A stretch of DNA of 64,000 bases, taken from the NCBI RefSeq assembly GCF_009915685.1, contig NZ_JAABLP010000003.1; one strand, given 5' to 3'. Shown here piece after piece: positions 16,927 through 26,604 of the stretch. Source of the stretch: Pannonibacter tanglangensis (GTDB lineage Bacteria; Pseudomonadota; Alphaproteobacteria; Rhizobiales; Stappiaceae). The translations under genes were made by a program, and so were the position numbers. Positions within the stretch are counted from its first letter, which is position 1, and each line of letters begins with the position of its first letter. The notes below the pieces were generated by a model that did no database searches, was not told where the DNA came from, and was given only the letters and a program-made list of their open reading frames with translations.

Positions 16927-18618
16927 ATGCAAGCTGATCTCCTCCAGGCCGGGCTTTATCTGCTCGTTCTTGTCGGCCTCGCGGTGCCGCTCGGCGCCTA
17001 CATGGCCGCCGTCTTCTCCGGCGACATCCGCTTCCTCGCCCCGCTGGAGCGCGCCATCCTGGCGCCCGTGGGCCGCCAGCACCTCGCCGACCAGCGCTGG
17101 AGCGCCTATGCCCTCTCGCTGCTCGTGTTCAATGCCGTCGGCTTCGCGATCCTGTTCGCGATCCTGATGCTGCAGCACCTGCTGCCGCTGAACCCGCAGG
17201 GCTTTGACGGCCTGAGCTGGCACCTTGCCTTCAACACGGCGGTGTCCTTCATGACCAACACCAACTGGCAGTCCTACGGCGGCGAGACGACGCTGTCGCA
17301 TTTCAGCCAGATGGCCGGCCTGACGACGCAGAATTTCCTGTCCTGCGCCACCGGCATGGCGGTTGCCGCAGCCGTTGCCCGCGGCCTTGCGGCCCGCAAG
17401 ACGCGGCTGCTCGGCAACTTCTGGACCGACATGACCCGCGCCGTGCTTTATGTCCTCGTCCCGGGCGCGGTGTTCCTGGCGCTGGTGCTGGCCGCTCTCG
17501 GCGTGCCGCAGACGCTGGACGCCTCGGTTACGGCCACCACGCTTGAAGGCGCGCAGCAGGCGATCTCCGTCGGCCCCGTCGCCTCGCAGCTCGCCATCAA
17601 GCAGCTCGGCACCAATGGCGGCGGCTTCTTCAACGTGAACTCGGCCCATCCGCTCGAGAACCCGAACGCGCTCACCAACTTCCTGTCGATCCTGGCGATC
17701 CTGGTCATTCCGGTCGGCTTCTGCTTCACCTATGGCCGTATGGTCGGCGACCGTCGCCAGGGCCTGGCGTTGTTTGCCGCGATGGCGGTGCTGCTCGTCC
17801 TGTCCTTTACCGCACTCTATTCCGCCGAACGGGCCGGCAACCCGATCATCTCGGAGTTTGTCACGCCGGCCGGCAGCAACATGGAAGGCAAGGAAGTTCG
17901 GTTCGGCCTCGTCGGCTCCGTGCTCTGGTCGGTGGCCACGACGGCCGCCTCGAACGGTTCGGTCAATGCCATGCATGACAGCCTGACGCCGCTTGGCGGC
18001 ATGGTGGCCATGCTCAACATGCAGCTCGGCGAGATCATCTATGGCGGTGCCGGCGTCGGCCTCACCGGCATGCTGCTCTTCGTGGTGCTGACGGTGTTCC
18101 TGGCCGGACTGATGGTCGGCCGCACGCCGGAGTATCTCGGCAAGAAGATCGAGGCGCCGGAGATCAAGCTGGCCGCCCTGTCGCTGCTCGTGATGCCGGT
18201 CGGCGTGCTCGTGTTCAGCGCCCTGGCGATCTGGGCCGGCACGGCGGCGACCTCGGTGCAGGACGCGGGACCGCACGGCCTGTCGGAGCTGGTCTATGCC
18301 TATTCCTCCGCCACGGGCAACAACGGCTCTGCCTTTGCCGGTTTCAACGCCAACACGCCGTGGCACAATGTGTTCATTGGCCTCGCGATGCTGCTGGGCC
18401 GCTTCGGCTACATTCTGCCGATCCTCGGCATAGCCGGGCTGATGGCGGCCAAGATCCCGGCCAGCGCCACCGCCGGCACGTTCCCGACCCATGGCACCGT
18501 CTTCGTCGTCCTCCTGCTGGTGACGATCCTGATCGTCGGTGCCCTGACCTTCCTTCCGGTTCTCGCCCTTGGCCCGATCGCCGAATTCATCGCGATGCAG
18601 GCCGGACAGACCTTCTGA
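16927..18618 (+). CDS. kdpA: K+-transporting ATPase subunit A
   Basis: Polytopic potassium channel-like subunit of the high-affinity Kdp pump, 563 aa, the usual length. The filter-region signature TNGGGFFNVNSAHPLENP is at about residues 228-245, with further Gly-rich pore motifs such as SATGNNGSAF. The start is the ATG at 16927, after GGGGGCAGCG; the frame extends upstream through kdpF but without meaning. It binds K+ from the periplasm and passes it to KdpB. Confidence 0.96.
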   Translation: MQADLLQAGLYLLVLVGLAVPLGAYMAAVFSGDIRFLAPLERAILAPVGRQHLADQRWSAYALSLLVFNAVGFAILFAILMLQHLLPLNPQGFDGLSWHLAFNTAVSFMTNTNWQSYGGETTLSHFSQMAGLTTQNFLSCATGMAVAAAVARGLAARKTRLLGNFWTDMTRAVLYVLVPGAVFLALVLAALGVPQTLDASVTATTLEGAQQAISVGPVASQLAIKQLGTNGGGFFNVNSAHPLENPNALTNFLSILAILVIPVGFCFTYGRMVGDRRQGLALFAAMAVLLVLSFTALYSAERAGNPIISEFVTPAGSNMEGKEVRFGLVGSVLWSVATTAASNGSVNAMHDSLTPLGGMVAMLNMQLGEIIYGGAGVGLTGMLLFVVLTVFLAGLMVGRTPEYLGKKIEAPEIKLAALSLLVMPVGVLVFSALAIWAGTAATSVQDAGPHGLSELVYAYSSATGNNGSAFAGFNANTPWHNVFIGLAMLLGRFGYILPILGIAGLMAAKIPASATAGTFPTHGTVFVVLLLVTILIVGALTFLPVLALGPIAEFIAMQAGQTF

Positions 18619-18627
18619 GGACCTCCC

Positions 18628-20673
18628 ATGTCGAAACATTCCAAGTCCGAGATCGGCCTGGTCTCGCCCGCCATCCTCAAGCCGGCGCTGTGGCAGACCC
18701 TGACCAAGCTCGACCCGCGCCATCTGGTGCGCAACCCGGTCATCTTCGCCACGGCCACCGTGTCGGCGCTGGCGACCGTCCTGGTCCTGCGCGAGGCACT
18801 GACCGGCGGGCCGGCGGTGTCCATCGGCCTGCAGATCACCGTCTGGCTGTGGTTCACCGTCCTCTTCGCCAACTTCGCCGAAGCACTGGCCGAGGGACGC
18901 GGCAAGGCCCGGGCCGATTCGTTCCGCGCCACCAAGTCGGCCGTGACGGCCAAGGTGCTGAAGGATGCGGCCGACCGCAGCAGCTTCACGCTGGAGAACG
19001 CCGACTTCCTGCAACCGGGCAAGGTGATCCTGGTCGAGGCCGGAGATGTCATCCCCACCGATGGCGAGATCGTCGAGGGCGTTGCCTCGGTGAACGAAAG
19101 CGCGATCACGGGCGAATCCGCCCCCGTGATCCGCGAAAGCGGCGGCGACCGGTCGTCGGTCACCGGCGGCACCACGGTCGTGTCCGACTGGCTGGTCATC
19201 CGCGTCACCGCCAAGCCGGGCGAGACCTATCTCGACCGGATGATCGCGCTGGTGGAAGGCGCGAAGCGGGCCAAGACGCCGAACGAGATCGCGCTCGACA
19301 TCCTGCTGGCCGCGCTGACGCTGGTGTTCCTGCTGGTCGTCGTGACCCTGCCGTTCTTCGCGGCCTGGTCCGGGGCAACGATCCCGCCGATCTATCTGAT
19401 CGCGCTGTTCGTGACGCTGATCCCGACCACCATCGGCGGCCTGCTCTCGGCCATCGGCATCGCCGGCATGGACCGGCTGATCAAGGCCAATGTCATCGCC
19501 AAGTCGGGCCGTGCCGTGGAAGCGGCCGGCGACATCGACGTGCTGCTGCTCGACAAGACCGGCACGATCACCTTCGGCAACCGCATGGCCGACGCTTTCG
19601 TGCCGGCACCAGGCGTTGCCGAGAAGGATCTTGCCTATGCCGCCGTGCTCGCCTCGCTCTCCGACGAGACGCCGGAAGGCAAGTCCATCGTGCAGCTCGC
19701 CACGCGCAAGTTCGGCAGCTTCGACCTGGACGAGGCGCTGCGCGGCACCTTCGTTCCCTTCACGGCGCAGTCGCGCATGTCGGGCGTCGACCTGCCGTCC
19801 GGCGGGCGGATCCGCAAGGGGGCCGGCGATGCCGTCCGCGCGCTGGTCGGCGGGGCGCTGGACCCGCAGGTGGAAGCGTCCGTGAAGCGGATCGCCACCA
19901 CGGGCGGCACGCCGCTGGTGGTGCTGCGCGACAGCCGCGTGCTCGGCGTCGTCCACCTCAAGGACATCGTCAAGCCGAACATCCGCGAACGCTTCGCCGA
20001 ACTGCGGCGCATGGGCATCCGCACGGTGATGATCACCGGTGACAACCCGCTGACGGCGGCCGCAATCGCCGCAGAGGCCGGGGTCGACGACTTCCTCGCG
20101 GAAGCGACGCCGGAGAAGAAGCTGGAGCTGATCCGGCGCGAGCAGGCCGAAGGCCGGCTGGTGGCCATGTGCGGCGACGGCTCAAACGACGCCCCGGCGC
20201 TGGCCCAGGCCGATGTCGGCGTGGCCATGAATTCCGGCACGCCGGCGGCCAAGGAGGCCGGCAACCTGATCGACCTCGACAGCGATCCGACCAAGCTGAT
20301 CGAGATCGTCATGGTGGGCAAGCAGCTGCTCATCTCGCGCGGGGCGCTGACCACCTTCTCCATCGCCAATGACGTTGCCAAGTACTTCGCCATCCTGCCG
20401 GCGCTGTTCGTGGCGGCCTATCCGGGCCTGGGCGTTCTCGACATCATGGGGCTCGGCACGCCTGCCAGCGCCATCCTGTCGGCGATCATCTTCAACGCGC
20501 TGATCATCATCGGACTGATCCCGATCGCGCTGAAGGGCGTGGGCTACACCCCCGCCTCGGCGGCCGCCCTGCTCACCCGCAATCTGGCCGTCTATGGCAT
20601 CGGCGGCCTTGTTGCCCCCTTCCTCGGCATCAAGCTGATCGACCTCGTCGTCGACGCGCTGGCCCTCGTCTGA
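18628..20673 (+). CDS. kdpB: K+-transporting ATPase subunit B (P-type ATPase)
   Basis: Catalytic P-type ATPase subunit, 681 aa. Phosphorylated Asp309 lies in DKTGTIT, the actuator motif TGES in the segment NESAITGES, and the hinge motif GDGSNDAPALAQAD near residue 520. Membrane helices flank these domains. It lies 9 bases downstream of kdpA. ATP hydrolysis here energises K+ uptake through KdpA when external potassium is scarce. Confidence 0.97.
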   Translation: MSKHSKSEIGLVSPAILKPALWQTLTKLDPRHLVRNPVIFATATVSALATVLVLREALTGGPAVSIGLQITVWLWFTVLFANFAEALAEGRGKARADSFRATKSAVTAKVLKDAADRSSFTLENADFLQPGKVILVEAGDVIPTDGEIVEGVASVNESAITGESAPVIRESGGDRSSVTGGTTVVSDWLVIRVTAKPGETYLDRMIALVEGAKRAKTPNEIALDILLAALTLVFLLVVVTLPFFAAWSGATIPPIYLIALFVTLIPTTIGGLLSAIGIAGMDRLIKANVIAKSGRAVEAAGDIDVLLLDKTGTITFGNRMADAFVPAPGVAEKDLAYAAVLASLSDETPEGKSIVQLATRKFGSFDLDEALRGTFVPFTAQSRMSGVDLPSGGRIRKGAGDAVRALVGGALDPQVEASVKRIATTGGTPLVVLRDSRVLGVVHLKDIVKPNIRERFAELRRMGIRTVMITGDNPLTAAAIAAEAGVDDFLAEATPEKKLELIRREQAEGRLVAMCGDGSNDAPALAQADVGVAMNSGTPAAKEAGNLIDLDSDPTKLIEIVMVGKQLLISRGALTTFSIANDVAKYFAILPALFVAAYPGLGVLDIMGLGTPASAILSAIIFNALIIIGLIPIALKGVGYTPASAAALLTRNLAVYGIGGLVAPFLGIKLIDLVVDALALV

Positions 20674-20688
20674 TCCGGGAGACGGAAC

Positions 20689-21243
20689 ATGTTGCAGCAT
20701 CTGCGCCCTGCGCTCTATCTCGTGGCGCTCTTCACCGGGCTTCTCGGGCTCGCCTATCCGCTGGCGATCCAGGGCATCGCCCAGGCCGTGATCCCGTTCC
20801 AGGCGAACGGGTCGCTGGTCACGCGGGACGGCGCCGTCGTGGGCTCGGCCCTCGTCGGCCAGGCCTTCACGGCGGAGCGGTACTTCCATGGCCGTCCTTC
20901 GGCCACAAGCGACCCGTACAACGCATCGTCGTCGTCGGGCTCCAACCTTGCCCCGACCAGTGCCGCCCTCAAGGCGGCGGTGGCGGAGCGGGTGATGGCT
21001 CTCGGTGGCGGCCGGCAGCCGGCCGATCTGGTGACCGCCTCGGCCTCCGGTCTCGACCCGCACGTGAGCCCCGACGCGGCGCTGGCCCAGGCCGCCCGCG
21101 TTGCGGCCGCCCGCGGTCTTGATCCGGCCAAGGTCCGGGCGCTCGTCACCCAGACTGTGGAGCCCCGGCATCTCGGGCTCGTCGGTGAACCAAGGGTCAA
21201 TGTTCTCGAGCTCAACATGGCGCTCGACGCCCTCTACCAGTAA
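20689..21243 (+). CDS. kdpC: K+-transporting ATPase subunit C
   Basis: KdpC, 184 aa: one N-terminal membrane helix (about 8-28) and a periplasmic domain with the family segments FHGRPSATSD, NASSSSGSNL and HVSPDAALAQAARVA. It stabilises the KdpA-KdpB assembly. It lies 15 bases after kdpB and just before kdpD, so all structural genes share one transcript. Confidence 0.95.
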   Translation: MLQHLRPALYLVALFTGLLGLAYPLAIQGIAQAVIPFQANGSLVTRDGAVVGSALVGQAFTAERYFHGRPSATSDPYNASSSSGSNLAPTSAALKAAVAERVMALGGGRQPADLVTASASGLDPHVSPDAALAQAARVAAARGLDPAKVRALVTQTVEPRHLGLVGEPRVNVLELNMALDALYQ

Positions 21244-21255
21244 GGATCCCGCGCC

Positions 21256-23994
21256 GTGACGCCAGCCGAGGATGACCGTCCCGCCCCGGAAACCTTCCTT
21301 GAGGTCGCCCGGGCCGAAAGCGAGCCGCCCCAGAAGCGCGGCAAGCTGAAGATCTTCCTCGGCGCCGCACCGGGGGTCGGCAAGACCTACGCCATGCTCG
21401 AGGAGGCGCATCTGCGCCGCCGCGCGGGCGTGGATGTGGTCGCCGCCCTGGTGGAGACCCACGGCCGCATGGAAACGGCGGCGGAGCTGGTCGGCCTTGC
21501 CCTCCTGCCCCGCCGGCGCGTGCCCTACCGGGGCCAGGTCCTGACCGAGCTGGACGTTGACGCCCTGATCGAGCGGCGGCCCCAGCTTGCCCTGATCGAC
21601 GAGCTGGCGCACAGCAACCCGCCCGGCTCGCGCCATCCCAAGCGCTGGCAGGACGTGATGGAGGTGCTCGACAGCGGCATCGACGTCCTGACCACGCTCA
21701 ACATCCAGCACATCGAGAGCCTCAATGATGCGGTGACCCGGATCAGCGGTGCGCGCGTGCAGGAGACGGTGCCGGATGCGGTGGTGGCCGAGGCGGACGC
21801 GATCGAGCTGATCGACCTGCCGCCGGACGAGCTGATCGACCGGCTGAAGGACGGCAAGATCTATCGCCCGGCCCAGGCCGGTCAGGCGCTCGAGAACTTC
21901 TTCACCCGCGACAAGCTGACGGCCCTGCGCGAGATGGCGCTGCGCACCACCGCCGGGCAGGTCGACGCGGAGATCCTGTCGCTGATGCAGGCCAAGGCCA
22001 CGCGCGGGCCGCTGCCCAGCGGCGAGCGACTGATGGTCTGCATCAACGAGGCACCGGTCGCCAAGACCCTCGTCCGCTCCGGCAAGCGCATGGCCGAGCG
22101 GGCCAAGATCCCCTGGCTGGTCGTCACCGTCGTGACGCCGACGCATGAGGCCCTGGGCGCGGACGCACAGCAGCAGATGCAGGATGCGATGCGGCTGGCC
22201 GAGACGCTCGGCGCGGAACCCGTGACGCTGAGGGCCGAGTCCGACGTAGCCGGGGAGCTGCTGCGCTTTGCCCGCTCGCGCAATGTCTCCCGCCTGCTGA
22301 TCGGCCGTCCCCGCTGGCAGAAAAGCCCCTGGCGGCGGGTGACGGCGCTGTTCCGCGAGCCGGTGTCCGACCGGCTTCTGGACGGAGCCACCGATTTCGA
22401 GGTGACCGTCGTCACGCCGAATGTGCGCAACGAGCGGCGCAAGGCGGTGGCGCGGCCCCGCATCGACACGCAGCCGAAAGGCTATGTCGCGGCGGTGGTC
22501 GTGACTGCCGTTGCAACGGTTCTGGGGTTGCCGGTGGAGAGCGTCGACCTCATTCCGAGCAGCGCGCTCACGGTCTTCTACCTGCTGGGCGTCATGCTGG
22601 TCGGTGCCCATTACGGTCTCGGGCCGTCCCTGTTCGCCAGTGTCCTGGCCTTCCTCTGCTACAATTTCTTCTTCATCCATCCGACGTTGACGTTGAGCAT
22701 CGCGCAGCCGTCGGAGGTGGTCGCGCTGTCGGTGTTCCTGCTCGGCGCCCTGTTCACCGGCAATCTGGCCAGCCGGCTCAAGGCGCAGATCGAAAGCATG
22801 CGCGCGACCCAGACCCGGATCGAGACGCTCTACACCTTTGCCCGCAAGATCGCCTCGGCCACAAAGTTCGACGATGTCCTGTGGGCGGCGGCGGCGCATG
22901 GCGCCAAGGCCCTGAATGCCCGCACCCTGATCCTGACACCGGACGCCGGTGGCGCACTGCAGCAGGTGCAGGGGCATCCGACCATCGAGGAACATCTCGA
23001 TGCCAGGGCCGCAGGTGCGGCCCAGTGGGCGTTCGAGAAGGCCGAGGCCGCAGGGACGGGAACCGGCACCCTGCCGGGCAGTGACTGGCTGTTCGTGCCG
23101 CTGGCGACGGCCGGCAAGCCCTTCGGCGTGTTCGGGGTCGCCTTCGCCGATCCGCAGCGCGCAGCCGATCCGGAGACACGGCGGCTGCTGCTGGCGGTCG
23201 AGGACCAGGTCGCCGTGGCCATCGAGCGCAACCGGCTGGCCGAGGAACTGTCGAACGCCCGGGTTGCCGCCGAGAGCGACCAGCTCCGGGCCGCCCTGCT
23301 CAATTCCGTCAGTCATGACCTGCGCACGCCGCTGGTCACCGTCATCGGGTCCATGTCGAGCCTTGCCGATCCGGACACCGACCTGCCCCGGGAGGACCGG
23401 CAGGCGTTGGTCGAGACCGCGCTGGACGAGGCCCGGCGGCTGGATCGCTACGTGCAGAACCTGCTGGACATGACCCGCCTCGGACATGGCGCACTGAAAC
23501 CCCGGCAAGGTGCCGTCGACATCCGCGAGATCATCGGCAGGGTCCGCTCGGATCTGGCCCGCACGCTGATGCGGCACCGGCTCAACGTCGAGGTTCCGCG
23601 TGACTTCCCGATGCTGCAGGTGGATCCGGTGCTGATCGGCCAGGCGCTCATCAACCTTCTGGAAAACGCGGCCAAGTATGCTCCGGCCGGCACCGAGATT
23701 TCCGTCCGGGCCGGGCTTGCCGCCGAAGGGGGGGCCGAGATCCAGGTCATCGACGAAGGGCCGGGCATTCCGGCTGGCGACCGGGAAAAGGTGTTCGACC
23801 TGTTTCACCGGGCCGCGCGCGGCGATGGCGCCCCGGCGGGGACAGGGATGGGCCTTGCCATCGTGCGCGGCCTGGTCGCGGCCCATGGCGGCACCGTGCG
23901 CGCGATCTCGGGCCCGGACGGCAAGGGCGCAGCCCTGGTCATGACACTGCCGCTGGCCACGCCGCAGGCCTCGGAACTGGAGACCGAGACATGA
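21256..23994 (+). CDS. kdpD: sensor histidine kinase KdpD
   Basis: 912 aa sensor for potassium limitation and turgor, starting at a GTG. Order of domains: N-terminal KdpD domain with Walker A GAAPGVGKT (near residue 36), a universal-stress-like domain (about 250-370), four close membrane helices (about 405-510), a GAF-like region, HisKA with His687 in SVSHDLRTPL, and a HATPase domain (NLLENAAKYAP, GTGMGLAIV). It phosphorylates KdpE, whose gene overlaps its stop codon. Confidence 0.96.
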   Translation: MTPAEDDRPAPETFLEVARAESEPPQKRGKLKIFLGAAPGVGKTYAMLEEAHLRRRAGVDVVAALVETHGRMETAAELVGLALLPRRRVPYRGQVLTELDVDALIERRPQLALIDELAHSNPPGSRHPKRWQDVMEVLDSGIDVLTTLNIQHIESLNDAVTRISGARVQETVPDAVVAEADAIELIDLPPDELIDRLKDGKIYRPAQAGQALENFFTRDKLTALREMALRTTAGQVDAEILSLMQAKATRGPLPSGERLMVCINEAPVAKTLVRSGKRMAERAKIPWLVVTVVTPTHEALGADAQQQMQDAMRLAETLGAEPVTLRAESDVAGELLRFARSRNVSRLLIGRPRWQKSPWRRVTALFREPVSDRLLDGATDFEVTVVTPNVRNERRKAVARPRIDTQPKGYVAAVVVTAVATVLGLPVESVDLIPSSALTVFYLLGVMLVGAHYGLGPSLFASVLAFLCYNFFFIHPTLTLSIAQPSEVVALSVFLLGALFTGNLASRLKAQIESMRATQTRIETLYTFARKIASATKFDDVLWAAAAHGAKALNARTLILTPDAGGALQQVQGHPTIEEHLDARAAGAAQWAFEKAEAAGTGTGTLPGSDWLFVPLATAGKPFGVFGVAFADPQRAADPETRRLLLAVEDQVAVAIERNRLAEELSNARVAAESDQLRAALLNSVSHDLRTPLVTVIGSMSSLADPDTDLPREDRQALVETALDEARRLDRYVQNLLDMTRLGHGALKPRQGAVDIREIIGRVRSDLARTLMRHRLNVEVPRDFPMLQVDPVLIGQALINLLENAAKYAPAGTEISVRAGLAAEGGAEIQVIDEGPGIPAGDREKVFDLFHRAARGDGAPAGTGMGLAIVRGLVAAHGGTVRAISGPDGKGAALVMTLPLATPQASELETET

Positions 23995-24686
23995 TCCCGA
24001 CCTCCGCGCCCGCGCGGATCCTGCTGATCGAGGACGAGGCACCGATCCGCCGCTTTCTCAGGATCGCGCTTGGCAGCGCCGGTCACGAGACCGTGGAGGC
24101 CGGCAACGGCCGCGAGGGGCTGGAGCAGGCCGTCACGGCTGCGCCCGATCTCGTCATTCTCGATCTCGGCCTGCCGGACATGGACGGCAAGGACGTGGTC
24201 CGGGAGATCCGCAGCTGGTCGCGGGTGCCGATCCTGATCCTGTCGGTGCGCGATGGCGAGGGCGAGAAGATCGCGGCCCTCGACGCCGGGGCCGATGACT
24301 ATGTCACCAAGCCTTTCGCCACCGGAGAACTGCTGGCCCGGCTGCGGGTGCTGCTGCGCAAGCGGGGTGACAGCGAGGCCCAACCCTCGACCGTTCAGGT
24401 CGGGCCGCTGTCGGTCGACCTGGCCCGGCGGCTGGTCAGCGTCGGCGAGCAGGACATCAAGCTGACGCGCAAGGAATTCGACGTGCTGGCCCTGCTCGCG
24501 CGCCATGGCGGCCGGCTGGTCAGCCACCGGCAGATCCTGACGGAGATCTGGGGCCCGGCCCACGCCGACGACCTGCATTACCTGCGCATCGCCATCGGCC
24601 ACATCCGCAGCAAGCTCGATGACGACCCGGCCAGCCCGCGCTTCATCGTCACGGAGCCGGGCGTCGGCTACCGCCTGCTTGGCTGA
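23991..24686 (+). CDS. kdpE: response regulator KdpE
   Basis: OmpR-family regulator, 231 aa. The receiver domain has the acidic pair Glu14-Asp15, phospho-acceptor Asp58 in ILDLGLPDMDG and Lys of YVTKPF; the C-terminal winged helix includes LTRKEFDVLALLARHGG and RSKLDDDP. It overlaps kdpD by 4 bases. It should activate kdpFABC, probably through the phased repeats at 16727-16777. Confidence 0.95.
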   Translation: MIPTSAPARILLIEDEAPIRRFLRIALGSAGHETVEAGNGREGLEQAVTAAPDLVILDLGLPDMDGKDVVREIRSWSRVPILILSVRDGEGEKIAALDAGADDYVTKPFATGELLARLRVLLRKRGDSEAQPSTVQVGPLSVDLARRLVSVGEQDIKLTRKEFDVLALLARHGGRLVSHRQILTEIWGPAHADDLHYLRIAIGHIRSKLDDDPASPRFIVTEPGVGYRLLG

Positions 24687-24704
24687 CCCCGGGGCGCGCC
24701 GGCA

Positions 24705-25025
24705 TCAGTGCTGGCTGGCGGGCAGGTGCACCACCAGCCCGTCCTGGGCCGCAGTGAGCTTCACCTGGCACGACAGCCGGCTTTCGGGGCGCGGGTCGAT
24801 CACGCACTCGATCATTGCCGCTTCCGCCTCGTCGGGCGGGGGCAGCAGGGCGAGCTGGCTGGCCTCGATGTAGCAATGGCAGGTGCCACAGGCACAGGCG
24901 CCGCCGCATTCGGCCGCGATTTCCTCGATCCCGTGGGCCACGGCAGCAGCCATGAGCGTCTGGCCTTCCGTGGCCTCGACGTCCTGCCGCGTGCCGTCTG
25001 CGGACATGAATGTGATGCGGGGCAT
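24705..25025 (-). CDS. 2Fe-2S ferredoxin, adrenodoxin type
   Basis: Small electron carrier of 106 aa. Three cluster cysteines lie in CGGACACGTC (C-x5-C-x2-C) and the fourth in RLSCQV, the adrenodoxin/putidaredoxin arrangement. It follows the P450 gene on the same strand after 200 bases, so it is the natural electron donor for that P450. No matching ferredoxin reductase gene lies in the window; the reductase must be shared or encoded elsewhere. It converges on kdpE with only 18 bases between. Confidence 0.9.
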   Translation of the reverse strand: MPRITFMSADGTRQDVEATEGQTLMAAAVAHGIEEIAAECGGACACGTCHCYIEASQLALLPPPDEAEAAMIECVIDPRPESRLSCQVKLTAAQDGLVVHLPASQH

Positions 25026-25225
25026 GGGTCTCTGGCTCCGTTTTCCGGGGTCTGGTGGCTGTTTGCTTGCGAAACTGTACGCGGCAGGAGGCTGGAGGCC
25101 CCCTGCCGCGCAAAAGGGGCGGACAGGGCAAGGCAGGCAGGTGGGATGCCGCCTGGGCTGCGGGGGAGGCCGCTGCCCGGTGTCCCGGTCCGGTCCCGAT
25201 CAGGGGCCGGCTGCGCTGGCCGGTC
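25026..25225. other. intergenic gap between P450 and ferredoxin genes
   Basis: 200 bases without a gene. A GC-rich hairpin (arms near 25081 and 25101, GCGGCAGG and CCTGCCGC) could attenuate transcription from the P450 gene into the ferredoxin gene, or form part of the 5' leader of the latter. No T-tract follows it. Confidence 0.35.
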
Positions 25226-26494
25226 TCATGCGGGCACCAGCCGCAGCTCGAGCCGCTTCGGCCCGCGCACCGACAGGCCGCGCTTGTAGGTGACGGCCGG
25301 ATCGGCCAGCTCGATCGCGCGGGTGCGGGCCAGCAGCGAGCCGAAGATGATTTCCATGTCGAGGCGGGCGAGGTGATTGCCAAGGCAGAAATGCGCCCCG
25401 CCGCCAAAGGCGAGGTGCCGGTTCGGCTTGCGTCCCACATCAAAGCGGTCCGCGGCCTCGAAGGCGGAAGGGTCACGGTTGGCGGCGCCGTAAAGCAGGC
25501 CGAACCTGGTGCCGCGCGGATAGGGCGTGCCGGCGATGGTCACATCCTCGGTGGCGTAGCGGTGGAAGAACGGCAGCGGCGATTCATAGCGGAACATCTC
25601 CTGCACCGCCGTCGGCAGCAGCGCCGGGTCGGCCTTCAGCCGGGCCGCCTGGTCCGGGAACTTCAACAGGCAATGCATGCCCGATCCCAGAACATCAATC
25701 GTCGACCCGTGGCCGGCCATCAGGATCAGCATGCAGGTGGAGATGAACTCGTCCTCGCTGAACTGGCCGGCGGCCTCGGCCTTGATCAGCTCGGAGATGA
25801 GGTCCGCGCGCGGAGCCTTCAGCCGCTCCGCCTTCAGCGCGGTCAGATACTCATAGAACTCCGTCGTCGCGGTCTCGGCGATCTGCTTGCGCGCGTCCGA
25901 GCGGTCGATGTCGAAGAACTGGACGATGTTTTCCGACCAGATGCGCAGCTTCGGGCAGTCCTCGTCCGGCACGCCGATGAGGCGGCCGATGATGTGGCCG
26001 GGCACTTCGGCAGCCAGATCCTCGACGAAGTCAATGTCGCGCTGGTCGAGCAGCCGGTCGAGGAGGCGCGTCACATAGGCCTGGATGTCATCGCGGAGCC
26101 TTGCCACCATCGCCGGCGTGAACAGGCGGAACACCGCCTTGCGCAGGCGGTCGTGCACCTCGCCGTCGCTGTCGAGCAGGCTGAACTGCACGAAGCGGGA
26201 GTGATGCGGCATGTCATGCCAGTTTCCAGCCCGCTTCTGCGCCTCGATTTCCTCCGGCGGCACCAGCCCGTCCAGCGAGCGCACCATCGTCTTGTCCATC
26301 ACGATGGCCGAGACGTCCTCGAAGCGGGAGGCGAGGTGGATGTCGAAATCCGCGAAATAGGTCAGCCCATCCCGCGCACGCAGCCTCGCATAGGCCGCAT
26401 AGGGATCGGCAGCGAAGGCCGGATCCAGCGGCGCAAACACCAGATCATCGCCGGTCTCACCGGCGCCCGGCATGGCAGAAGTTGTGTGCGGCAT
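25226..26494 (-). CDS. cytochrome P450
   Basis: Soluble bacterial P450 of 422 aa. The heme thiolate is Cys370 in FGGGAHFCLGNHLAR; the K-helix ExxR is in VQEMFRYESP. The I-helix reads LMAGHGST where most bacterial P450s have AGHETT, so the usual acid of the acid-alcohol pair is replaced. The start is the ATG at 26494 preceded by GAGGGAGAG; the open frame runs further upstream without a good start. The adjacent ferredoxin suggests a class I three-component system. Substrate unknown; the AraC gene diverges from its promoter. Confidence 0.92.
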   Translation of the reverse strand: MPHTTSAMPGAGETGDDLVFAPLDPAFAADPYAAYARLRARDGLTYFADFDIHLASRFEDVSAIVMDKTMVRSLDGLVPPEEIEAQKRAGNWHDMPHHSRFVQFSLLDSDGEVHDRLRKAVFRLFTPAMVARLRDDIQAYVTRLLDRLLDQRDIDFVEDLAAEVPGHIIGRLIGVPDEDCPKLRIWSENIVQFFDIDRSDARKQIAETATTEFYEYLTALKAERLKAPRADLISELIKAEAAGQFSEDEFISTCMLILMAGHGSTIDVLGSGMHCLLKFPDQAARLKADPALLPTAVQEMFRYESPLPFFHRYATEDVTIAGTPYPRGTRFGLLYGAANRDPSAFEAADRFDVGRKPNRHLAFGGGAHFCLGNHLARLDMEIIFGSLLARTRAIELADPAVTYKRGLSVRGPKRLELRLVPA

Positions 26495-26555
26495 GGTCGA
26501 ACTCTCCCTCGATTGCCAAAAGATAGCGTGGGCTTTCATCAGGGAAAATGCCGTC

Positions 26556-26569
26556 ATCTCGCACGAGAT
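26556..26569. promoter_or_regulatory. inverted repeat, candidate operator
   Basis: ATCTCG-CA-CGAGAT is a perfect 6+6 inverted repeat in the 110-base gap between the divergent P450 and AraC genes. It lies 61 bases from the P450 start and 35 bases from the AraC start, a fitting place for control of one or both genes. Confidence 0.4.
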
Positions 26570-26604
26570 AAACAAAACTCGCATATCGGGTGATTGTACC
26601 GGAC

